Shown: positions 56,243-64,000 of the stretch, piece by piece | How the letters are laid out: every line of letters starts with the position of its first letter | Position numbering within the stretch: position 1 is the first letter of the stretch | Assembly: GCA_026415035.1 (NCBI GenBank) | Contig: JAOAHX010000004.1 | Location: 54,215 to 118,214, forward strand | Direction of reading: 5' to 3' | Source: Thermodesulfobacteriota bacterium | Lineage (GTDB): Bacteria; Desulfobacterota; BSN033; UBA1163 | Length of the DNA stretch: 64,000 bases | Notes under the pieces: generated by a model | Database searches by the model: none | The model's input: only the letters and a program-made list of their open reading frames with translations | Told to the model about the DNA's origin: nothing | Translations under genes and position numbers: made by a program

Positions 56243-57091
56243 ATGAGTAGACCTGAGCACCGTCCTTTTACCGGAGCCTCGAAATATGTCCTCGACGAGG
56301 AACTGGCCAAAATTGTCAATATTTCCATCGCCCTCGAGATGCCCCTCTTGCTCAAAGGGGAACCCGGAACGGGCAAGACGATGTTGGCCCACGCCATCGC
56401 AGAGGCCTTGAAGATGCCGTTGATCGTGCTCAACGTCAAGTCGAACATGAAGCTAATCGACGCCCTTTACCAGTACGATACCCTCACCCGGCTCAACGAC
56501 AGCCGATTCGGAGATTCGAAACGGGACGTCAGCAATATCGAGGAGTATATCCGCATGGGAAAGATCGGTCAGGCCTTCGTCTCGGAGGAAAGGGTCGTTC
56601 TTCTCATCGACGAAATCGACAAGGCCGATACCGATTTTCAGGACGATATGCTCGATGTGCTGGACCAGATGCAATTCGATATCATCGAGATCGACAAGAC
56701 GATCAAGGCCAAACACCGGCCCGTCATCATCATCACCTCCAATGCCAAGAAGGACCTCTCCGATCCCTTCCTCGGAAGATGCAATTTCCACCATATCGCC
56801 TTTCCCGAACCAGAGATGATGAGGAAGATCGTCTCCGTCCATTTCCCCGATATCGATAAAGAGCTGCTCGACAGTGCGGTCCGGACCTTTTACCGGCTCC
56901 GGGAGATCAAAGGGGTCGAGAAAAAACCGGCCACCCGGGAGTTGATCAACTGGATTCGGGCCTTGCGATCCGATCCTGATTTTAAGGTCAAGGACCTGAT
57001 CAAAGGGGAGGTCCCTTACCTCGGCGTCCTTTTCAAGAAGAGCCCGGACTACGTGGTGGCCCAGAATGCGGTCTCGAGGTTCAGGGCCTAA
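56243..57091 (+). CDS. MoxR-type AAA+ ATPase
   Basis: 282-residue AAA+ ATPase. Walker A is LKGEPGTGKTML (~40-51), Walker B VVLLIDEIDKAD, sensor 1 IIITSNAKKDLSDPFLGRC. These ATPases act as chaperones that insert metals or activate enzymes together with a VWA protein. ATG at 56243 has AAAGGA 7 nt upstream; an earlier ATG at 56198 lacks a site. It is followed 9 nt later by a CoxE-like VWA gene. Confidence 0.92.
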   Translation: MSRPEHRPFTGASKYVLDEELAKIVNISIALEMPLLLKGEPGTGKTMLAHAIAEALKMPLIVLNVKSNMKLIDALYQYDTLTRLNDSRFGDSKRDVSNIEEYIRMGKIGQAFVSEERVVLLIDEIDKADTDFQDDMLDVLDQMQFDIIEIDKTIKAKHRPVIIITSNAKKDLSDPFLGRCNFHHIAFPEPEMMRKIVSVHFPDIDKELLDSAVRTFYRLREIKGVEKKPATRELINWIRALRSDPDFKVKDLIKGEVPYLGVLFKKSPDYVVAQNAVSRFRA

Positions 57092-57100
57092 AGATTCCCT

Positions 57101-58294
57101 ATGTTCGTCGACTTCTTCTATCTCCTCAAGAAGGTGGGCATCCCGGTCTCGCCGACCTCTTTTTTGAGGCTCCAAAAGGCCCTCCACCTGGGCCTGGTCA
57201 ACTCGATCGAGGATTTCTATACCGCCGCCCGATCCATCCTGATCAAGAGCGAGCGGTACTTCGACCTCTATGACCAGGTCTTTGCCCACCATTTCCAAGG
57301 GGTCGAGCTGAAGGAACCCGATGCCTTCGAAATCTCGGAGGTGGTCCGCGCCCTGCTCGACGAGTGGCTGAAGAACCCCCGTGAACTGGCAGAGCTTCTC
57401 GGCATCAAAGAAGAAGAGCTGGGCAAGATGACCCCTGAAGAGCTCGTTCAGTATTTCCTCGATCGCCTGAAGGAACAGACCGAAGCCCATCATGGTGGGA
57501 GCAAGTGGATCGGAACCGGAGGGACCTCGCCAGTGGGCCACTCGGGATACCATCCCGGTGGGATGCGGGTCGGGGGCGTCTCGAGGAATAAATCTGCGGT
57601 CAAGGTGGCCCTCGAACGTCGCTACCGGGACTACTCACAGGAAGGGCCCCTGACCGAATCGCAGATGGGAGAGGCCCTGAAACGGTTAAGGAACATGGTC
57701 CCCCACGGGCCCAAGGACAAGGTCAATATCGAAAAGACGATCTACGAGACGATGAAGAACGCCGGCGAGATCGAGATCGTCTTCGATCAGAGCCTCAGGG
57801 ATCGGCTGAAGGTGATCCTGGCCATCGACAACGGGGGATGGTCGATGGACCCATATATCGGCATCGTCCAGACGCTCTTCAACTACGCCCGGGCCCAGTT
57901 CAAGGATCTCAAAACGTTCTATTTCCACAACACGATTTACGACTACCTCTGGGAGGATCCTCAGCGAAGATACAAACCTTTCCCCGTGGTCGAGCTCCCG
58001 CGTCTCGATCCCGAAACCCGGTTCATCATCGTCGGCGATGCCAGCATGGCGCCCTACGAACTGCTCTCCACGGACGGTTCGATCTACGTGGGGGAGCGCT
58101 CTGGCAAGCCCAGTTACATGAGGCTCGAATTTATTGCCAAGACCTTCCGCCACTCCGTCTGGCTCAACCCCGTCCCTCAGGCGGAATGGCCCTATACCCG
58201 GACGATCCAGCATATTAGGGAAATCTTTCCGATGTTCGAACTCACCCTGGACGGTCTTGAAAAGGCGGTCACCCACCTGATGCGAAAAAATTGA
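57101..58294 (+). CDS. CoxE-like VWA-domain protein
   Basis: 397 residues. An N-terminal helical region (VDFFYLLKKVGIPVSPTSFL) typical of CoxE proteins, a low-complexity glycine stretch (~150-185), and a C-terminal VWA domain from about 235. The MIDAS motif is degenerate: AIDNGGWSMDPY replaces DXSXS, and downstream FIIVGDASMAPYE keeps an aspartate. It is coupled with the MoxR ATPase; such pairs mature metalloenzymes, though no target enzyme lies in the window. Confidence 0.88.
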   Translation: MFVDFFYLLKKVGIPVSPTSFLRLQKALHLGLVNSIEDFYTAARSILIKSERYFDLYDQVFAHHFQGVELKEPDAFEISEVVRALLDEWLKNPRELAELLGIKEEELGKMTPEELVQYFLDRLKEQTEAHHGGSKWIGTGGTSPVGHSGYHPGGMRVGGVSRNKSAVKVALERRYRDYSQEGPLTESQMGEALKRLRNMVPHGPKDKVNIEKTIYETMKNAGEIEIVFDQSLRDRLKVILAIDNGGWSMDPYIGIVQTLFNYARAQFKDLKTFYFHNTIYDYLWEDPQRRYKPFPVVELPRLDPETRFIIVGDASMAPYELLSTDGSIYVGERSGKPSYMRLEFIAKTFRHSVWLNPVPQAEWPYTRTIQHIREIFPMFELTLDGLEKAVTHLMRKN

Positions 58295-58353
58295 CCACCG
58301 AGGGCTTAAGCAACCCAGGCCTTCTCCGAGAATTCTTCCTGCCTATTTTTCCC

Positions 58354-58381
58354 TTGACAAAATTTGAATATCTGTTAGACT
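58354..58381 (+). promoter_or_regulatory. promoter of the cytochrome gene
   Basis: -35 TTGACA (58354-58359), 16-nt spacer, -10 TAGACT (58376-58381), 40 bp before the ATG, which is preceded by AAAGGAGGTG. Confidence 0.65.
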
Positions 58382-58420
58382 TTCGGCGTCTAACACGTCA
58401 AAAAGAAAGGAGGTGAAAAA

Positions 58421-58801
58421 ATGAGGAAAGGGCTGATCAGCATGGGGGTGCTTGCCGGGTTTGTTTGCTCATTGCTCATCGTGAGCGGCGCTTTCGCCAA
58501 GGACGTGGTCACCTATGACGTCCCTTACGGGAAGGTCACCTTCACCCACAAAAAACATATTGAAAATTACAAGATCGACTGTCTAAAGTGCCACCATACC
58601 TGGAAAAAGGGCGAAACCACCGGCAAACTTTGCAAAGACTGTCATAAAGCGACCAAGGAGGCCTCCAAAGATGGGAAAGGACTCATCGCCAAGGAGGCCT
58701 ACCATAAGAGTTGCAAAGGCTGCCACGATGATCTGAAGAAGGCCAAGAAACCCACCGGTCCTGCAGGCTGTAACGAGTGCCATGTGAAGGCGAAAAAGTA
58801 A
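58421..58801 (+). CDS. periplasmic tetraheme cytochrome c (class III/c3 type)
   Basis: 126 residues with a signal peptide (MRKGLISMGVLAGFVCSLLI, cleavage after GAFA). The mature part has four CXXCH heme sites: CLKCH, CKDCH, CKGCH and CNECH, plus axial histidine candidates in FTHKKH and YHKSC. Four hemes in ~100 residues is the cytochrome c3/c7-like design used for periplasmic electron transfer in sulfate- and metal-reducers. Monocistronic, with its own promoter and terminator. Confidence 0.93.
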   Translation: MRKGLISMGVLAGFVCSLLIVSGAFAKDVVTYDVPYGKVTFTHKKHIENYKIDCLKCHHTWKKGETTGKLCKDCHKATKEASKDGKGLIAKEAYHKSCKGCHDDLKKAKKPTGPAGCNECHVKAKK

Positions 58802-58825
58802 CCTGTCATTGGTAAAGGTTCCATA

Positions 58826-58863
58826 AAAGGGGTAGGCTGATTTCATAGCTGCCCCTTTTTTTA
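58826..58863 (+). terminator. rho-independent terminator after the cytochrome gene
   Basis: A stem AAAGGGG-AGGCT / AGCT-GCCCCTTT with a loop of about 8 nt runs straight into a T7 run ending at 58862. Confidence 0.85.
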
Positions 58864-58965
58864 TCCTCGGGGGGCGAAGAGGGAGCCGTAAAGGATGTCG
58901 AATTTGACCCCTCCAACCGGATCGTTGTATATAAAGATTTAAATTCCTTAGAGACGGGATGGGCC

Positions 58966-60054
58966 ATGGACCGAATCGCCACCGTCATCCTGGCTGCCGG
59001 CAGAGGGACCCGGATGAAGTCCAACCTGACCAAGGTCCTCCATCCCCTTCTTGGACTTCCTATGCTCTCCTACCCCCTTGGCCTCTCTCTCCATCACCTC
59101 CAAGCGGAGAAGACCATCGTCGTCGTCGGTCATCAGGCCGACGAGGTGGAGAAGAGATTCCGCGACCTCCCCATCGAATTCGTCCGCCAGGATGAACCCT
59201 TAGGGACGGGCCATGCCGTGCTCCAGGCCCTCCCACGCCTCGGGGATTTTTCTGGAACCATTCTCATCCTCTCGGCCGATGTCCCCCTCGTCAAAGGGGA
59301 GACGATAAGAGCGTTCCTCGACACCTTCCTCGGCAATGATTCCACGGTTGCGGTCCTGACCGCCGTGGTGAAGGATCCGACCGGATACGGCCGCATCCTC
59401 CGGAGCGAGGCCGGTTGGTTAGAGAGGATCGTCGAGGAGAAAGACGCCACGGAAGAGGAGCGGTTGATCCGGGAGATCAACGCGGGGATCTACTGTGTGA
59501 AGGCCTCCTTTCTCAAAGAAGGGCTTCAGGAGATCGGAAAGGAGAACGCCCAGGGAGAATATTATCTCACCGATCTGGTCGAAGTGGCCAGGAGGAGGTC
59601 CTTGAGGTGCTCCGCTCACATGGTGGCGGATCCGGCCGAGATCATGGGCGTCAATACCCGTCAGGATCTGGCGGCGGCCACGGAGGTGCTTCGACAGGAG
59701 AAGGTCAAAGACCTGATGCTATCCGGGGTGACCCTGATCGACCCAAAGAGCGTCTACGTGGAATGGAACGTCGAGATCGGAAGAGATACAACCCTGGGTC
59801 CCCATTGTTCCCTCCTCGGGAAGACCCGGATTGGGGAACGATGCCTCATCGAGTCCCATGCGACGCTCTCAGATGCCGAGATCGGAGACGACGTGACGAT
59901 CCGTTCCCATTGTGTTATCCAGGGAGGGAAGATCAGAGGGGGGGCCGTCGTCGGGCCTTTCGCTTACGTGGGCCCTGGGGGCGAGGTGAACCCAGAGGAG
60001 ACGATCGGCCCATTTCTTCAAAGAAGCGGGCGGGGTCAAAAAGGGCCACTTTAA
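58966..60054 (+). CDS. glmU: N-acetylglucosamine-1-phosphate uridylyltransferase GlmU, C-terminally shortened
   Basis: 362 residues against the usual ~455. The uridylyltransferase domain is complete (VILAAGRGTRMKS, QDEPLGTGHAVLQAL, LSADVPLV, EINAGIYCV, NTRQDLA). The left-handed beta-helix starts normally (YVEWNVEIGRDTTLGPHCSL) but stops after GGEVNPEETIGPF, before the acetyltransferase active-site histidine and C-terminal rungs. Near 60010 a different frame continues with KEAGGVKKGHFKAKG before its own stop, which hints at a frameshift and loss of the end. The first half-reaction enzyme for UDP-GlcNAc is therefore present, while acetylation of glucosamine-1-phosphate likely needs another protein. 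glmS starts 16 nt downstream. Confidence 0.85.
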   Translation: MDRIATVILAAGRGTRMKSNLTKVLHPLLGLPMLSYPLGLSLHHLQAEKTIVVVGHQADEVEKRFRDLPIEFVRQDEPLGTGHAVLQALPRLGDFSGTILILSADVPLVKGETIRAFLDTFLGNDSTVAVLTAVVKDPTGYGRILRSEAGWLERIVEEKDATEEERLIREINAGIYCVKASFLKEGLQEIGKENAQGEYYLTDLVEVARRRSLRCSAHMVADPAEIMGVNTRQDLAAATEVLRQEKVKDLMLSGVTLIDPKSVYVEWNVEIGRDTTLGPHCSLLGKTRIGERCLIESHATLSDAEIGDDVTIRSHCVIQGGKIRGGAVVGPFAYVGPGGEVNPEETIGPFLQRSGRGQKGPL

Positions 60055-60070
60055 AGCGAAAGGGTGAATT

Positions 60071-61900
<1,830 letters not shown>

Positions 61901-62050
61901 GTGCTTGAATCTCTCCTTTTCGAAATGGTAAAAAGATTCCTAAAGGTCCCGACGCAACGGGAGAGAGATCGACTCCCCGTCTCGAAGGTCCGAGCTTGAG
62001 TTTCGAATTTTAAATCGCCCTGTTTCATATACCGACGTTCCCTATCTCCG

Positions 62051-64000
62051 ATGTCTTTGCTCAACGATCTCAACCCTGCTCAACGGAAGGCCGTCCTCGA
62101 AACCGAAGGCCCCCTCCTCGTCCTGGCGGGCGCAGGGAGTGGAAAGACGAGGGTCCTCACCTACCGGATCGCCTATCTCCTTCAGGAAAAAGGGGTCTCC
62201 CCGCAGAACATCCTGGCCGTCACCTTCACCAACAAGGCCGCCGAGGAGATGCGGGAGCGGGTCGAAGCCCTCCTCGGAAAGGCGGCGAAAGGAATCTGGA
62301 TCTCCACTTTCCACTCCGCCTGCGCCCGGATCCTCAGACAGCACATCGACCGGTTGGGCTTCGATCGAAACTTCGTCATCTACGACGAGGAGGATCAGCA
62401 GCGGCACCTCAAAGAGGTCATGAAGGCCCTGGAGCTCGACTTCAAGATCTTTCCGCCCCGGGCGATGCAGGCCAGGATCGATCGACTGAAAAACGAGGGG
62501 ATCCCTCCGGAGGAATTCCGTCCCTCGCCCTTCAATGTCTTCGAGAAGCGTCTGGCCCTGGTCTACGAACACTATCAGGAGGACCTCCGCCGGAACAACG
62601 GGGTCGACTTCGGAGATCTTCTCCTCTTCGTCAGGCTCCTCTTCCGGAAGCACCCGGACCTTCTCAATACCTACCAGCAGCGCTTCGGCTATGTGATGGT
62701 CGATGAGTTCCAGGATACGAACCTCATCCAGTATCAGCTGATCCGAACCCTGGTGGAGCCCCACCAGAATCTCTGCGTCGTGGGGGACGACGACCAGTCG
62801 ATCTACCGCTGGAGGGGGGCCGAGGTAGGAAATATCCTCAACTTCGAAAAGGACTACCCCCAGGCAAAGGTGATCACCCTCGAGCAGAATTATCGTTCCA
62901 CCGGCCATATTCTTCAGGCGGCGAACCAGATGGTCAGGGAAAACCGCCTTCGAAAGGAGAAAGTCCTCTGGACGGAAAATCCCGATGGCGATCTTCTCAC
63001 CCTCTATGTGGCAGAGGACGAGGCCGATGAGGCGGCCTTCGTCGTGAGGAAGATCGCCGATCATGTCGAGCGGCGTTTTTCGGAAACCGGGGAGAAACCC
63101 TACCGCGACATCGCCGTCTTCTATCGAATCAATGCCCAGTCTCGGGCCATCGAGGAGGAGTTGATCAAACATCATATCCCCTACACGATCGTGGGCGGGA
63201 TGAAATTCTACGAACGGAAGGAGATCAAGGACATCCTCGCCTACCTCAAGCTGGTGGCCAATCCCGCCGATGCCGTCAGCCTGAAGAGGATCCTCAATCA
63301 ACCTCCCAGGGGAATCGGCGAGAAGACGATCGAGCGGATTTCGGCATTCGCCAGCGAGAGGGACCTCCCCCTTTTCGAGGGGATGAAGGAGGCGGTGAAA
63401 GGCGACTGGCTTTCGGCGGGCCTCCGAGAGAGGATCGGGGGGTTCGTCCGCCTGATCGAGGATCTTCGTCAGCAGGCAGGGGTGGTCCCCCCGAGTCAGT
63501 TGACCCTTGACCTCCTATCCAAGACCGGCTACCTCGAACGGCTGAGGGAGGAAGGGACGGAGGTCGCCCTTTCGAGGATGGAGAATATCGACGAACTGAT
63601 TCAGGTGATGATGGACCTCGAAGGGAAAGAGGAGGACGTCACCCTGGAGACCTTTTTAGACCGGGTCTCCCTCGTTTCGGAGGCCGACCTCTATGAGGAC
63701 AGAGGCAATCATGTCTCGCTGATGACCCTCCATTGTGCCAAGGGGCTGGAATTTCCGATCGTCTTCATGGTCGGCATGGAGGAGGGCCTCCTTCCCCACG
63801 CCCGTAGAGGGGAGGAGCGGGAAGACCTCGAAGAGGAGAGAAGGCTCTGCTACGTGGGGATCACGCGGGCGAAGAAGAAGGTCTACCTCTCCCGCGCGGA
63901 AAGGCGTTATACCTTCGGCACCGGCCGGGCCAATCCTCCCTCGAGATTTCTCGATGAGCTTCCAGGGGAGTTGATCGAGGTGGAAGAACGGCCCTATGAT
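62051..64000 (+). CDS. UvrD/PcrA-type DNA helicase, 3' end cut by window edge
   Basis: 650 residues visible, the frame running past base 64000. Superfamily 1A motifs in order: Q/Walker A LAGAGSGKTRVLTYRI (~26-41), Ia AVTFTNKAAEEM, II VDEFQDTN, III GDDDQSIYRWRGA, IV EQNYRST, V TLHCAKGLEFPIVFMVGMEE and VI CYVGITRAKKKVY. It unwinds DNA 3'-5' in repair and replication restart. PcrA-like length (~720) would leave ~70 residues outside the window. The ATG at 62051 begins MSLLNDLNPAQR. The 150 bp between glmS and this gene shows nothing recognised. Confidence 0.95.
   Translation, partial: MSLLNDLNPAQRKAVLETEGPLLVLAGAGSGKTRVLTYRIAYLLQEKGVSPQNILAVTFTNKAAEEMRERVEALLGKAAKGIWISTFHSACARILRQHIDRLGFDRNFVIYDEEDQQRHLKEVMKALELDFKIFPPRAMQARIDRLKNEGIPPEEFRPSPFNVFEKRLALVYEHYQEDLRRNNGVDFGDLLLFVRLLFRKHPDLLNTYQQRFGYVMVDEFQDTNLIQYQLIRTLVEPHQNLCVVGDDDQSIYRWRGAEVGNILNFEKDYPQAKVITLEQNYRSTGHILQAANQMVRENRLRKEKVLWTENPDGDLLTLYVAEDEADEAAFVVRKIADHVERRFSETGEKPYRDIAVFYRINAQSRAIEEELIKHHIPYTIVGGMKFYERKEIKDILAYLKLVANPADAVSLKRILNQPPRGIGEKTIERISAFASERDLPLFEGMKEAVKGDWLSAGLRERIGGFVRLIEDLRQQAGVVPPSQLTLDLLSKTGYLERLREEGTEVALSRMENIDELIQVMMDLEGKEEDVTLETFLDRVSLVSEADLYEDRGNHVSLMTLHCAKGLEFPIVFMVGMEEGLLPHARRGEEREDLEEERRLCYVGITRAKKKVYLSRAERRYTFGTGRANPPSRFLDELPGELIEVEERPYD

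Noticed and set aside
61901..62050. Possible small RNA or ribozyme around glmS (before 60071 or after 61900).
   Set aside because: No glmS ribozyme core or terminator was recognised; glmS starts 16 nt after the glmU stop.

Overview
The window is a GC-rich bacterial chromosome segment that reads most like an anaerobic or facultatively respiring member of the Desulfobacterota (former Deltaproteobacteria). This is inferred from gene content: a tetraheme class III-type cytochrome c, a selenocysteine tRNA, a 2-oxoacid:ferredoxin oxidoreductase operon joined to NADH-dehydrogenase-like subunits, a reductive-dehalogenase-family protein, LIV-type ABC uptake coupled to acyl-CoA catabolism, and the carboxyspermidine polyamine route. 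No 16S rRNA or other decisive taxonomic marker is present. Genes are dense, and many adjacent starts and stops overlap by 4 nt.

Layout. 3-1394: radical SAM gene cut by the left edge. 1404-17296 (minus strand): a catabolic block with acyl-CoA dehydrogenase, enoyl-CoA hydratase, 3-hydroxyacyl-CoA dehydrogenase, a TetR regulator, a 4-hydroxybutyryl-CoA dehydratase-family protein, thiolase, a FadJ-type fusion, and a five-part LIV transporter with an acyl-CoA ligase. Two near-identical palindromes at the TetR and acyl-CoA dehydrogenase promoters point to one regulon. 17471-18289: an internally deleted insertion-sequence remnant next to tRNA-Sec. 18376-21549: tatA, folK, a YHS protein, an OmpA-type lipoprotein, transaldolase and Hsp20. 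21720-27816 (minus): four 2-oxoacid:ferredoxin oxidoreductase subunits followed by HndA/HndC/HoxU-like subunits. 27991-38497 (minus): the conserved information-processing block serS, Ser-tRNAs, tadA, ffs, dnaX, ebfC, recR, with small membrane and exported proteins. It is interrupted at 31938-35445 by an oppositely oriented three-gene module headed by a GHKL-type ATPase, with its own strong promoter, ending inside tRNA-Arg(ACG). This is the best candidate here for an undescribed system.

38562-41378: uvrA. 41440-45978 (plus): arginine-to-spermidine synthesis (pyruvoyl arginine decarboxylase, agmatinase, carboxy(nor)spermidine dehydrogenase and decarboxylase) with an XRE-cupin regulator. Both promoters are strong sigma70 types and carry the same TAAACT-N10-TAAACT operator immediately downstream of the expected transcription start. 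46207-49992 (minus): exported protein, iron-sulfur protein with a cysteine-dense motif, D-2-hydroxyacid dehydrogenase, and a cytosolic reductive-dehalogenase-family protein. 50267-54162 (plus): Nudix, EamA exporter, HDAC-like hydrolase, phenylacetate-CoA ligase and a small coiled coil. 54176-56033 (minus): glgC coupled to a lone receiver domain, and a DUF2180 protein. 56243-58801 (plus): a MoxR/VWA pair and cytochrome c. 58966-64000 (plus): a C-terminally shortened glmU, glmS, and a UvrD/PcrA helicase cut by the right edge.

How it fits together. The left third looks like import and activation of a short-chain or hydroxylated carboxylic acid and its oxidation to acetyl-CoA. The POR-Hnd operon would interconvert acyl-CoA and 2-oxoacids with electrons exchanged with NAD. 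The polyamine and cell-wall genes are housekeeping. No rRNA, CRISPR array or prophage was seen.
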